Below, in pieces: positions 48,501-62,620 of a stretch of 64,000 nucleotides of DNA (its first letter is position 1; the number at the start of each line of letters is the position of its first letter). This DNA is from Emydura subglobosa (Eukaryota > Chordata > Testudines > Chelidae). A program made the translations under genes and the position numbers. The stretch is taken from assembly GCA_007922225.1 (NCBI GenBank), contig ML679974.1, forward strand, positions 9,302,397 through 9,366,396, read 5' to 3'. The notes under the pieces are model-generated. The model worked only from the letters and a program-made list of their open reading frames with translations, had not been told where the DNA came from and did no database searches.

Positions 48501-51500
48501 TAGGGCTGCCATCTGGAAACAAAAGACATTTAGAATTCTTGTAGATTGTTTTGCATATTTTCCCATGTTGCTCCCAACATCTGTCCTCAGGGAACATCTG
48601 AACAGGTGTCAGAAATTGTTTCCCACTTTGCCTCCATTACTCCTTGTGTGGAGAGACAGTAACATTTTTCAGCATATAAAAGATCACCTTCTAAATTTAA
48701 ATTCAGCTCTTGTGGAATCAGTTTCTCTATGCATTCATTCGGATCTGCCCCTTTGCTCCCAGCAGGGATTCTCTGTAGTCTAACTTCCTGCATCTGATTT
48801 TCTAACATCTCCATAGCAAGCAAGACCTTTATGCAGATTTTACTATTAGACAATATAAGACTCTGTTACCCATGTGCCTGTACTTCTGTGGTCTCAACTC
48901 TATTCTTCACTGCACAAATCTGGCCTGTTAAAATAGTTAATTATGTAACTATACTTTCCCATCTATTATTAAGCTGAAGATACAGAAGATGTGAGTTTAT
49001 CTATTTCTGCATTTACTAGGCTCCAGAAGCTAACAATAACCTTTCTTTTTGGATTGAGTGGCTCCACAACCTAGATGGCATCTATACCATGGTCATGGTG
49101 GCAGAAAAGTACATGGTAAAGAAGATTTGTTTCTTTTCTTCATTTTGTTTTCAGCCTACTGGCAATTTATGAACTGTCAGAGTAGCACCTAGCAGCTCAT
49201 AGAATGCAGCAAAAGATCTCACTAATCAAAGTTGAGAAAAGAGCAGCGCATAAATGTGACAGTTTCCCTATGTTAAGGCCTGCTTTCCTTCAGAGTATGA
49301 ATGAAAAAAAATGGAAAATATATGTAACCAAATCAAAATTTCATTTTGAACTTTCTATTTGCTCCAACAGTGTGAATTTCTGACCAGATATTTATTCTCC
49401 TACAAATTGTTCTGCAGTCAGCCAAGCTGAAAGCGCAAGGCTGACAACCTCACCACAGTGGAGTGGTCTGAAGCCAAAGTGAGGGAGTGAGTAAGAAAAG
49501 GCAACCAAGCAGTAAAGGACAAAAAGAAAATGGGAATAAATAGCCAGTAAAAACGGACGATCCAAATGGTCAAAGGTGAACTGACTCAAAAGGACATTAC
49601 TCTGAGATTTGAAGATGGCTAGAAAAATCCGCTTGCAGGCGTACAAAGATACTCTAGAAGAGAGTGAAGTAATTGAATTTGACAAATTTCCATATTCTAG
49701 TTCACATCCTCTACAGTGGCAAAGTGGATTTACAAATCTTTTGACAATAATCCAAATCAAAAGATGGAGAGGAAATTAAAATTTCCATGTTTCATGATGT
49801 ATGGTTGCTTCTCCTACAGAGCGACACAATAACATTTCCCAAAATGCATAATAAACGCTCTTCTCCCATGGTTTGTGGGTTTATTTGTTAATAGATTTCT
49901 AACTCAACTACGCTTTTCACGCAGTCTAGTATATACAGTTAGGTAATTATAATCACCAAGGTAATTAGTGGAGAATGGTTAAACCCTGATGCTGTAAACA
50001 AATCGAGAGTGGCCATTGCTGCAGACCTCAAAACAGGAGAAAGAGCAACGCCAAGTGACTGGGTCATATGTGAGTAGCTGAATTCCAATACTGTCTGAAA
50101 AGGAGCCGACTGCATCACTGAAATATTGATATCACAGTTTGGATAAGTTAGTTAATGTTTGGAAAATGTTTTAAAGCTTTAAAGTGCTGTGAGAGTGGTA
50201 AATATTACTATAATTATACCTTCTGATATAAATTACCAGGAAAGTTGATACTTTTCCTTAAAAGGATCAATACAAGATTAACAGATTATGACTTTGATTC
50301 CATGATTGCCACCTTCTGATTCATAGAAACAAATCAAGACAGATCTTGTAAAGCGAACTACCATGTGTAAGAACTAACTTTACAAGATATATGGCAATGA
50401 ACATATGCACACTGGAAGGCTGAAGTATTACTTCTCCATTTTAAAAGCAGTGGATTTAGCTGTTAATGTAAACAGGAGACATATGACTAATTCCCTGAAC
50501 AGCACTTTGAAAATTTACGGGCAAGAGTTTAACACTAAGAGCACTATAACACTGGGGGAGGGGGAAATCATTAAAGCAATCAAAAACAAGGTAACAGGCA
50601 TATATTTTTCAAATTTTTCCTTGAATTTTAAAATCAATCTAAAAATTACAGCATTGAGAAGATTAGCATCTTGCTACATAAAACAGGATAAAGTACTTGA
50701 GGCACTTAGCCCCTTGGCAAATTATGCTTGGGGATTTCTAGATGAATGACTTGTGTCTATGTTTGCAGCTTTTCAGCAGAGTGCTCAATGTTTACTCTGG
50801 AATTAATCCAGGCTCATAAAACTAGTAATAAATCAATACAACAGATGTACTTGAGTGACTATACATTAAAAGGTGATTCACTTTAGCATGAAAACTTAGT
50901 AACCACTCAAATTGATTTTGATCTTTTTCCCAATCTGCATGCCATCAGCACAAATTACAGAACTATTGTAAAGGGAGTGGTAGCCTCTAATGTCAAGATA
51001 TTTATAATTCAACTATATAACAAACCCTAGACTGATAATTATTAGCTTGTGACAATATTTTCCAAACTCTTGGCACAACTCTAGCCGTTTATCAGAGTAA
51101 GATCTTGGGTGTATCTGCTGCCTCCTATTCAACTCTATATTTATCCATGGTACTCCTGGTATTGAATATAAGGCTAACGACAACAACTCCTCTAAATCTT
51201 AACTGGATTATATGTGGGAGGAGAGAGAACCTAGACATGTGCCTCAGGGAGTTTCTTCACCCCAATCTAAAACAATATTTTAAATATTCTAAATGCATAA
51301 TTTATAAGTAACCAAGAAGTTGCAAATTCAGTAGAGAAGACATGTAGATAACAATGAACATGACTTAAATGCAGAATGACCAGAGGATTTAAATCCTTTA
51401 ACTCTTATTCATCACGCTTTCAATGGCAGAGTCTGAAGCCAACAGAACTCAGTGAACCAGCCAGTGAGAGATGCAATGTGCAGCTCAAGACTGCAAGTTT

Positions 51501-53599
51501 CTGCATGTCCACTGAAGGTTGTTAAGGCCACTCTGCATCTTGCAGGATCTGTCCTGTAATCATCAACTGTCATAGTCAATGTAGCCCCTGACTGCGTCTT
51601 TACCTCATGGCTGAGCTCAGAGGCCTGTCATGAATGATGGTTTCCAAAGCTACAGCACATAACCTTATGGCCAACTTATCTCATCTATTTTCCCTTTCAA
51701 ACAATCATAGGTTGACATTCTTATGGGTTTCATTTTTTAACTAGTGAATTAAAAATGTCTCTAATGAGGCAAATCTACAATAGATTTTAAGACAAATGGA
51801 GGTTTTGCTATAGTGTTTTAACTACACCAAATTCAGTATTTGGAGCAAGACTTCCTTTCATGGTAAAAACAGAGAATACCTAAATCCTAATGCAACTCTG
51901 TCCATTTGAAAATGATATACATTTATATTAAACTGCAAAACTACATTGTTACCCTAAGTATAATATTACTAAAATGCCTTTACAAAGCCAGCTGGAAATC
52001 CTGACATTTCATCCATATTGTTATTTATATACATATTTACAGCAGCCACCTGCTTGTAACTTGGCTCATACCATCAAGTAGTACAGTTCCCCTGTTTCAT
52101 TATACTTTGACATTTCACTATAACTACATAGCTGGCCATTTCTCAGTTTCCAATTGCTCTGCAGCCGCTCTTGAATTATATTGCCTTGGTAATAGAATAA
52201 AGATCTTTCTCCGTGGTAGTACTAGCCTCTTTTTTCATACCCAGATGGTACAAATCGCTGCTGGCACATGTAACAATTATAGCACAGCTTCTGCTGCTTA
52301 AATGAACCCCTATAAACCCCACAGAGTTAGATTAGATTAGGGAATTGGGAGGTGAGCAGGAGGTCTGGCCAGTGGTCTCAGCTGAGGCAGAGAAGTATTT
52401 GGTATTGCCTGTATATTGCTGTGATGGAATATACAGCACATTTCCAGAGGTCTGTTCAATGAGCAGTTTCTAAAAATGAGGAAATAGAAAAGTATACAAA
52501 CTAGTGATGTTAATAAAACTAATTTCACAATTGTAATCACAGCAGTCTGGAGTATTTTATCTACAATGGTTTTTATATTAAATATTTTCATACATAGATT
52601 AGTATTTGAAATAAAAATATTCCACAAAACTCCACTTTCCAGAGAATACTGTTAGAAACTGAACCATTTTCAGAGAAAGGTATTTCATTGTTAGATAGTT
52701 CAGCTCAAGTATTCAGTTTCCCCATGTTCTTGTTCCCACTCAAACAGTCCAGTGAACCAATAACTCTTTGATGGCCTCTGTCTAGTATGAATGAGCTTGG
52801 TGGCCTCAGTTCAGTCCCTAATGGACAGTGTCCACACCATGAAAACCACATTCCAACTAGCACTCTTTGGAGCAGAAAGGCCAATAACTGAATATAGTGA
52901 GAATGAATTACCTAAAGGTGGTCCCATGAGATGAACTGACAGAGATGGAGGGAAGCTTCTGCTGGTGTCAAACCTATTCTGTAAATAAACGACTCTTTAG
53001 TGTTGTCAATCTAACACTTTCTCACAAGACATTTTAAAACTGTATCAGAAACTAACACAGGCTAAATACCCCAGGCCTAACTCTCCATGCATTTACACCA
53101 GAGTAAATCAGATGTGATTCCATTGAAGTCAATATAGTTACACTACTGTAAAATCAATATAAACGAGATGAGACTCCAGCTCACAATTTATTTACTTACA
53201 TTTATTTATAATGCCCTAATCAGGCACTCGACATTTGTAAAGCATTACAAATATACAAAGCTAAGGATTAAAATCCATAACAGAAGAATTAACTCATCTA
53301 TAACAATATGGATGTCACCCATTCTATTTACTCAACTTAACAGTTGCCTTCTCTATCAAAGCATCCCACATTCTTCAGACTCAGTCCAACCACAGTTAGG
53401 AAAACAGATGAAGCCTTGTTGTGTGCCCAGAAATATGAACGAATCAGCACTCACTTGAGCAAGGGAGAAATTTTCAGAGATAGGCCCCTCATGAACAAAA
53501 TTTCACGACTTAGCCCTTTTCCTTTTAAAAATGGTTCTCTTAACTCAAGCCTCCCTTGATGATTGCTTCTTCCTGTGACATCACCTAAGGAGAGAGGTG

Positions 53600-54700
53600 G
53601 TTTATCACAAAGCAAAGACCAATTCTATTTAGGGCTTTACAGGTCAAAATGAATGTCTAAAATTCCATCTGCAAACTCACTGGAAGACAATGCAGCTTAC
53701 AGAGCCCGAAGTGAAGCCCCATTTAATAAGAAGGCTGTATCATTCTGCTGTAAGTTTTGGAATGGTCTCAAACTGTGTCCTGTAAAGAGCACTGCACTAG
53801 TCTAATCTCATGGATCATGCTAGTGAGAACCACATCTTGGATGAGGAAGGGCAAAATAGGGAATGGTTACTCACTTCTCACCAAGCAGAGATGAAAAAAA
53901 CCCACCAAAACCACACAGTTTCCTCAGCAGCCAGGAGAATTTAACATGACCTCTGGATTGTAAACCTCACTCTCATCTGACCTGAGAATCAGCAAGCTAG
54001 CCCTCCTCCAAGACCTGGTTGCAGCCAGACAATAAGGGCCAGATTTCTAAAAGACCTCAGGATCTCATTTAGGCACCAAAATAAATGGTTATGTTTTCAA
54101 AAGTGCGCAGCACCCAATGTATCGAGGTCTTTTGAAAATGTGAACACTTATTTTGGTGCCTAAGTCTAGCCCTAAGTAAGTTATTCCCCTACGTTAGCCA
54201 AGTGAAAGAAGTTACGAGGCATCTTTCACATACTGAGGACAACATAACCTACATCTTCTCATTATCACTTTTTACAGCAACAGTCTCATACCCACATTGA
54301 GAAGGGCTGAAGCAGTGGACCTCTGTGGCACCCTGCGTGAGAAAGCCACAGTGGCAAATAAGCAATTAACTATGTCTAGCCTCTAGGATTTTTGAGAAAG
54401 AAAGGAATGGAGTCACTCAAGGGGCAAAAGACCATAACTGTGTTACTGAAACCAACAGTATTGAAAGCAGTTGACAGGTCTAATGGAATCACGACAAAAT
54501 CTTGATCTGAATTTCTCAGCAAGAGGAGCTCAACCACCAATACAAAAAGACTGCAGATATTACTAGAGTTTCCTTGTTATATCCTTTTCACCAATTATTC
54601 CCTAAAAAGAGTTGTCCAAAATAAGGTAGCTGGCACTATGCCCTCGTAATGGACTGTGTTGATGACAGGATTTCTCTGCTGACTCATCAACCACAAAGGA
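53600..54700 (+). repeat. Possible degenerate LINE remnant (L2/CR1-like)
   Basis: GGGCTTTACAGGTCAAAATG, CTCACTGGAAGACAATGCAG and CACTGCACTAGTCTAATCTC resemble words of old amniote LINE copies ('ggctttataggtca...ccagtgcagc'). Further words TGGCACCCTGCGTGAGAAAG and GTTGACAGGTCTAATGGAAT continue in this style to about 54.5 kb. Highly mutated; no open reading frame survives. Family and limits uncertain. Confidence 0.
54065..54168. repeat. Palindromic miniature element
   Basis: TTAGGCACCAAAATAAATG on the left pairs with CTTATTTTGGTGCCTAA on the right, and inner TTTTCAAAAG pairs with CTTTTGAAAA. Nearly complete hairpin of about 100 bp. Confidence 0.
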
Positions 54701-57700
54701 CATGGATCCTGTTCACAGGCTGAAGCTCCCCCAACACTTTAAAAAACTCAGGTAACAATATTCACTGAAATTTGAGCAGAGAAGATTTGACAAAAGCTGT
54801 GCATGGGCTAGCTTTCCTGAGTTAGTTTTAATCCAGTTAGCACAGGTAACAATAGCCATCAAGACAGTGTAGTACAGGCTTCAGAGTGGGTAGTATAAGC
54901 CAAACCCAGGGTAGAGACTCAGGGGATGTACTTGGCTCAGTAGTGTGTATGAAATTCTGACTGAGAATGAATAGTGGGAGAAAACCGAATGTTAAGGGTT
55001 AAATATCACCTAATTTAATATAAGGAAATACTCTTTTAGCATGTCTGTCCCACACCCTATAATGTGGTAGTGTTAAGAAAAGGGATAGCCCATTCATTAA
55101 AAATTAAGGGATCTGACCAAAAATGAAATGCTGCTACTCTTCAAACATATTTTATGATACACTGCTCACTGGAATTCTGATAAGTATTGTTGATGGGATT
55201 CCTTTGAAATTCTGCAAAGAAATAACATTACTTTGTGAGTATTGGGAAGTAATCATTTAAAATTCTGAATCAGATGTTTATCATCTTGCTTGATTTATGG
55301 ACCTGCCACTATTTTTTATTCCATATCAAATGTCTTTTAAGAAGTTCATTTTATGATCCTCTTCATCTATCAAAAGCTTGTCTTAATTATGCAGTCTTTG
55401 CAAATATTATGATTCATGCTTTCATTTTCTCTAGTGCAATATTACATATTATACCATCAAACTTTGGCATTACAGCACTACAAATACACAGAACACTGCT
55501 GTCTATGTCTTTGGACATATGTAAGTACTGCCTTTACCACCACCTATGATGAGCAATACAACCAACCTTTGGTGAAGCTTTTTTTATTCTGTTAAAGGAA
55601 TTTTCCTTTTGCTAACTACTTTATAAATAGAGACCAAGAATCAGAAAAAAACAAAGATGAAAGGAGGAGCAAGATAGAGGGAGACAAATGGAAATAGAAA
55701 AAATAGCATCCATGCTGGAAAAATAATTTTGAGGGAAAAACAGAAGCATGAAACGAGACACCGAAATATAAAGTTTTAGGAAATGGAAAGAAGAAAGATC
55801 AGACAGAATAGACAAACAGAGGACTAAATGCTGCTGTCAGTCACCACTATTGTAAATCTAGATTGAATCTTCACTTCATTGTCTTCACTGGAGTTACTCA
55901 GATTTACACGCATGTACCAGAACAGAATTTGCCCCCTCACAATATTTTAAAGATACTTATATTGCAAAACTAATAGCAAAATGTTACATTTAAAAACAAT
56001 AATACAATTAAGTGAAAGAATAGGGTAGTGGGAGACCTCATAAAAAAAATCTTTCTCCCACTAAAGTTAATGGAAAAATTCTACTTGACGGAAGAGGGTT
56101 GAAATTGGGCCTGTACTGAAGTTCATCTAAAGTAGAAAAAAAAACCCTTAGATTGTGCACTGCTCATCCCAATGACATTTTCACATGCGTTATTCAGTTC
56201 TTCTGTGCATAATTTGATTCTTGTATTTGCTTACGTCTCCAGAAAAAGGTGTTTCTATTGTATATAGCACTCATTTGGCACTGGGGATCTAGAAGCTGTT
56301 GTGAAAAACATACCACAACCCACATCTTTAATGGGAATGTTAATTAATGTTAAATTTTTAGCGATAATCTTATGCTTGACTATTCTGATTTGTATCTATG
56401 AAAAGCACTTTATAATTTAGCATTATAGTATCCCGCACATAGGTGTGTGTATGTATATTTTCTACCATGGACTTTTATTTCATTTAATGATTTTGACTGA
56501 AATAGCACAAGATAAGGATTCAAACTGCACGTCAGTGACCCCTAAAAATCACAACTAAGAAGTTCATTGATCTATAAAATGGTACTATTTCTTGTCCAAA
56601 AAAAATAGTTGTGTGTTTCTTACTTTCTCTCTATACCGATATACATAACACTGGAAACAATAGTAGCAGAGTGGGGGTTGAAAGTTGGTGGATTTCATTC
56701 TGTCAATTCTAAGCCAAATTTTCAGGCCACAGCCTGACTTTCAAGATCTGGTGTGAAATCCTACAGAAGCTGCTCAGGTAGCCAAGACGATTAAATGTGT
56801 TACCTGATTAATGTGAGTGTGTGTGTCTGTATGTGTGGGAGAGGGGAGTGCACTTTGCTGTATGCAATAAAGGCTGCTGAACATGCATTTTCTGTAATCT
56901 TCTAAGCCACTAAGAAAATTTCATCTTGGTGGATGAGTTAAATCTAAGATATATTTTTGTTGACAGCTTTTCATATTAAAAAAGAAAGATATAGGAAATT
57001 GCATAGAGAATCTCTCCTACTGAATGTTAAAAAACAGAAATATTTAGAAAACTATTGATATAAAAATTCTACCACATATTTGTAGATCAAAATTTGCTAA
57101 TAAAACACATATAAATACATGTAATTAAAAATTAAAATAAACTTAGCAATAGAAATATTAGCAGCATGATACGAGCATCAAATGATAACTGGATACTTAA
57201 ATGTAATCCTATGAAGCAAATGCAAGAAGTTCCACATTAAACCTTATAGACAATATCTGAACCTGACCAGTTCTGCAAAGGGCCATACCAGGACATCTGC
57301 AACATCCATTCATCAATTTTATAATGTCTTATAATAAAAAATCATGATATATTGTGCTCCATTGTCCCTGCTTCTGACAAAACAAATGCTTCCATGATGT
57401 GTACGCTACCTTATTTATTCAAGTTTGTCAGTACAACGTGCATGTGCCATATCCCTCTATTAGCAATCAGGTCTTACAATCCCTATTGACAAGATGGACA
57501 ACAATCCGGTCTCGTAAAAGATTCATGACACAACTTTGCACTCTCTACTGCTTGCTTTCTCATAAAACCAGTGCAAATCCTATCAAAAATTTAGCAGAAC
57601 CCCTGCCTCATCTGTTTAGGCCTGAAGCTAGTTGCAGGGACAACTCATTAGGGACAAGCTCATTAAAACCAGCCCTGGAGCAAAAGCGGTTTGCGAGTCT

Positions 57701-58339
57701 CCTCATTTTTATTCACTTTCACCTAGCCATTCGAGTTTCTTGTGTTTCCCAGATGCAGAGCTTCTAATGATTTTGTACAATAAGCAAGGCTGTTTTCAAA
57801 CTTACAATAGTCCCAGAATTCTATAAATGCAGCTCCTTACATCTGCCAAAGCTAATATAGTTTTTAGGTTGTAAGGCTTGTGATACTTTTGTAGGGTATC
57901 AGATACTTTACTGGATTCTATTCTTTTTTATTTTATTAACCAAATAACACTTATGCATAGTGACCATCAAAGCCATGACAAAATCCAATGAGAAGTATAT
58001 ATGTTCAGAATTCAAGTTGATATTCAGATACTTGTACCTGGGACCTCATGTGCTGGAGCCCATGTGGCATACAATTTCCAGCACTGATTTGAGAACCCTT
58101 CCATACCTGAGCACAAGAAAATGAAGTAAAGATTTCCTTGCTTCTTATGGTTTATGCCCGAGTAAATGCTGAAACATGGGGTGGTTTTGGATATGTTGTT
58201 TTTCTTTGCTGTCATTATAGTACTTAAAAGTATTTTAATTCTCTCCTCCCTTTATACCATTAATATCTATCAAGAAAACATGGCCAACAATTTCTAACTT
58301 GGGGCCTAAGGGTAAGCACATAAATAAGTAGCCTGATTC

Positions 58340-58435
58340 TGAGTCTGAGAAGTTCAGTGTTCCTACCACTTCTTTTGATTTTGACCTACAAGAGAACAGT
58401 AGGTGCTCAGCACCTCTGAAATTCAGGCCACTGTT
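58340..58435. repeat. Palindromic miniature element
   Basis: It starts with GCCTGATTCTGAGTCTGAGA and ends with CACCTCTGAAATTCAGGCC, whose reverse complement GGCCTGAATTTCAGAGGTG matches the start. Includes the family word GTGCTCAGCACCTCTG. Confidence 0.
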
Positions 58436-61019
58436 ACTTAAGTGCTACCTTTATGCATTTATATTTGAAAATCTAAGAGAAATTCATTGGAGATATAGAA
58501 AGTAATTCACACCATTAAAGCCCAGTGATGTGGCTGTGTCTAGAGAAGTGCTGGCAGAGTGACTATGTAGGGTTCCTTGCCCATTCCATACTACCAAGGG
58601 GAGGCTTACAGCTGGCCCTGAAAAGGTAAGCATATAAAAATAAGACTGAAATCAGGTACCAGTGGATCTATGATTACATGGATCTAGTGCCTCACAAAAC
58701 ATGCAAAGTTGGAGTAGGCTACTGAGGGAATGTGCTATAGTTCTATAGCCCACTTGCAGTTTGGGTGTGGTGAATTCCATCACTCAACCCTCATGGAGAT
58801 GCGTGCACAAAGCCCAGCTATTTATTCATGCTTTTAATTTCACTCTTATGGACTTCATTTACACATATATTGTGCAACAATATATTAAGGGCTAGATCCT
58901 CTCCAATCTAGCTGTGAAGTGCCCATGTGTATATTAAGTTCAAGGTAACAAAACAATGGTCTGGACAGGAAGTGCATGATAATCTAATCCTGCAGTTATA
59001 ATAGTGCTGCTATGTGGTCATCAAATTACTCTCTGTCTAGATGCAGTAGTAGGGTCAAAGAGGAATCATTAGCTAAGCATCTAATTTGCATCCTGAGGAT
59101 CTTATTTAAATCCAAGTCTCTATAACCAAAATTTTCTTCTCCAACACCTTGCTTCTTTTTTATCCTGGCTTTTGAGAATAAGGAAGCAGGACCACATGAA
59201 TCTGAGGCTTGCTTCCATTCAAAGTACATCATTACACTTAGAATCCAACATCATTCGTGCCCAACTCAGACACTGCTCATATTTATGCTGGAGCAAAACA
59301 CCCTGGTATACCCTCCTGCATGTTTTGCAAAGAATTGTGGGATCAAGGTCTGAGGCACTATTCAAAATCTAAATTAATAACCCAACAGACAGTAATGGAT
59401 ATTCTACATCCTTTACTGCCCCTCATGTACACATGCATCACTTGGGGACTTTTAAAAAATATTTCATTGTCCCAAAAAAGGAAAATAGTTTTGAAGATTG
59501 TTTTTAAAAAGATGGATTTTACTCACTGAACTAACAGCTACAAAACTACAAAATCTGTGATGTAAATCTTCTAATAGACAGGTTGTTGCCCTGAAATATG
59601 TTGCATACTTTCACCAACAACAATGCTGCTGCACAGTTTAGCACATCAAGCATGACACACATCAAGCATTATAGGAAATCAAGAATATAACTCCTTCTTC
59701 ATGCACAGATTATTGTCTAGTTAGGTGGCTTATGATACCACTGAGACTGACGCCAACACAAAGCGTAGGCCAAATCAACTGTATTCATATACAAAACTTG
59801 TATTCAATGGTACTTAAATGGAAATGTGTCCAGTTTAGGTGTTGGAGGATTGGGTTCTAATGCTATCCAAGCAAAATCCTTTTGGGATATTGGGTTAAAA
59901 AAAGTTAGCATACACAAATCATTTTCTAATTAAATAATGTGGTCATTTTAATTCCATCTGTTTCTCCATATAATAGCAAAAGGCTAAAGCAGTTCGCTCT
60001 GTAAACCAAAGATTTGAATCCTTGGTATTCTGAAAGATAACAAGAAATAAAGGACTAAACTGTTTCAGATTAAAAAAAAAACTTTAAAAAACCAAAACAT
60101 TAAAAACACCAAGAATTGTATTAAATCCACTAGATAATGTTTTTCCATTTCTAAAACATACAAATGGACACATCTGCTTTTCTATCAGTTTCTCTTGTAT
60201 CTATCCAAAGAAAGGATTCTCAGGCTGAGAAGCTATGTGCCCAGTGAATTTTTCTGCAGAGATGAAAACTTCAGAAAACAGGGATTTATAAAGAAAATAA
60301 TGACACAACATACACATTAACATTGTGAATAGCGATGTTAAAATTGTTTTTCTTAAATCCAATTAAATCTTATCATAAGAGAAGCTTAACAACAAAAGCA
60401 CCAAAACTGAAATGCTTTAAAAATTAAAATATAGCTAAGTACATTTTTAACGATGCCAGCTTTTTATTTTTATACAGACATTTGAAAGCTCTATTTAAGC
60501 CTTTTCTCTAAACCCTTTCAAAGGCCTGAGAGATATAATTCAGCTGCTACACTTACATACAAAGTAAAGGTTAACAGAATTAGAATACAACCAACTACCA
60601 CATCGGTGTAACTTTTCTAAATTTAAGAAAAGAAATATAATCTTGCAGCTTCCAAGTCAATTATAAAATATAAACACATTTGACTTACAATATTTTCAAA
60701 GGCTATTAAATGCATCATAAACTTCAATAACTGTAAGAAAAAACAAAAATCAATGACCGGTAACTTCATTACCCTAACAAGCAAGATCACTCCCCTTTTT
60801 GTCATCTTGACTGTTTTAGCAATATAATATTGATACAACTAAAAGACGTACATCAGGACAAACCATCTTACATGTAACTAGCTCTTAGGTAAGTGTTTTT
60901 ATCAGTTTTGTGAACCTGCTCCAGTGCACCAACATACATATGAATATCATGCATTTTTTCTAAGGCCTTGTAAATGCACCAATGCAATTCAATGAGACAA
61001 TAATGTGGACCCTATAAAC

Positions 61020-61450
61020 CAAACTGCAGCGATTTCACTGAACTTCATTACTGACACAACCTCCCCTTATTAAAGATTCCAAACAAACGGGTGCTTCACA
61101 CTGGGTCTACTTCTAAAATTGCTTTCTTTTTATTCCCAGGGATCCATCAGGAGCTGAGGGCGAATTCATGCAGTATAGATCAGTCAGGCATTGACAGCAC
61201 ATCACACTTTGAGAAGCTGCTTGGCTCTGTTTAAAGTCTAAGTTAGGCCTTGGCCCATCAAGGCCATGGCTATTGAATTATTGACAGCTTCTCACTGTGG
61301 TGCAAAGGGAAAGAGAGCTATAGCCTCAGTTCAATAAAGATGAAATGGAAACCCTCTCTGAAGCTTACTTTAGCACGTTAAAGGAGTTTTAATGGGCTGG
61401 TTTAAAATTCAGTAAGAGACTACATTAGACTGATTATATTTGCAGTTGCT
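61020..61450. promoter_or_regulatory. Candidate conserved noncoding element
   Basis: A long unique block with mixed composition and no repeat signature, containing GCTATTGAATTATTGACAGC (TGACAG is a MEIS/TGIF-type word) and GAATCAATA-like words. The regulatory reading is an inference from appearance and from the abundance of conserved elements in RBFOX1 introns. Confidence 0.
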
Positions 61451-62149
61451 TAAACACCGACACACAAAAAGTTTGGGATTCTGTGGAGATTATGAAATGA
61501 AAGGAAAACTATCAGTGAGAATTTGATCTACCTGCTTTAAAGTTAACTAATGTCTCAAACCATTCTCAGAATCATCCAGTTTTTTACAACTGATCATTCT
61601 TCACAGCTCTATCCTATGACATCATATGCATCCAAGGGTTTTTACACTGATGTAGACACTAGTGGTGCTAAAACACAGGCTGGTTATTAGATCAGTTATT
61701 TTCTGCCAATGCTCTTAAATACACAAGCTAATGAAATGGCCAATCAGCATTTCCAGTAAATCAACTACATGGGCTTTGTATCTCCTCCCCTTGCTATCCA
61801 GTTGAAGCAAGGGAGTTGGGGAGTAAATTGGCTGTACAATATCTGTGCTTTATCAGAACTGTTTTGGCTAGCAGATAGCCACTATTTCAAAGCTGGCTGA
61901 TTAGTATTAACAATTCTGATTTTCTTACATAATCTCTTTTCTTCTTCAAATTTATACCTGCCAAGATTTACTTGTATTTTAATAGCTGATGTCAGACATG
62001 CAACATGCAGAAAGTCCCATCTCAGGACTATAATTTTAAATACAATGAGACTCACATCAACTGTCGCATTGACATGCAGAAAATTATTCCATGTGGACTT
62101 CTAAAGTGCATCCTAAAAGCTTTAAAGAATGAGTACATTTTTAAAAGAA

Positions 62150-62620
62150 TTTAAATTGATGATCATGGCTTTTTTAAGCAATTTGTCTAATGTGACCCTA
62201 TACTCATTTCTCCAACATCACTTCCAATGTGCTGCCTCCTGTCAAATCAACAAAAAGAGCCTAACAGCACATCTAAATTTGTGTTCATTTGCCTACTGCA
62301 GGATTATCTTTGCCACGTCAAGCATTATAAGTAAATCAAAGATGCTTCTCAGGGGCTGTAAGAGTAGGACTAATCTGCAGACAAATATTTAGAAGGCAGC
62401 TTAGCCTGCTCTGGCTTTAATCGTTTCCAACTGATTTGACTTATTCTAATTACAGCCTTTATGTTATAAAAGCCATTTTTATGTTGCTGAGGAGCAGTTT
62501 CATTGCAAATACATGAAATTTGCTGAGTTTCTGTTCCCATGTCGATTATGGAAATGGCACTCTCTAGCTTTCCTCTAATTAGAAAAACACACTGCACAGA
62601 GCATCAACAATTTTTAACAT
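62150..62620. promoter_or_regulatory. Candidate conserved noncoding element
   Basis: Unique, balanced sequence with CTGATTTGACTTATTCTAAT, TTGCAAATACATG and CCTCTAATTAGAAAAAC. Open frames on either strand (about 75-87 codons) lack coding features. Conservation is not tested. Confidence 0.

Larger units (their letters stand above)
39291..52300 (-). other. RBFOX1: RBFOX1 intron segment, mostly unique AT-rich DNA
   Basis: No gene recognised. Included are a possible SINE-like stretch at 41305-41500, a poly-A run at about 42288-42302, an (AATAT)n tract near 42676-42697, the 10-N gap at 43849-43858, an L2/MIR-type remnant at 44110-44480, a MIR-like remnant at 45365-45545 and a poly-T run at about 47945-47963. 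Open frames up to 122 codons (49392-49760) and 114 codons (50405-50749) lack recognisable domains or codon bias. Confidence 0.

Noticed and set aside
49392..49760. Open frame of 122 codons on the minus strand
   Set aside because: No domain, and hydrophobic Phe/Leu content follows T-richness; same strand as RBFOX1 but no in-phase splice sites were found.
50405..50749. Open frame of 114 codons on the plus strand
   Set aside because: Lys/Asn/Ile-rich from AT composition, with no family resemblance and no reverse transcriptase motif.
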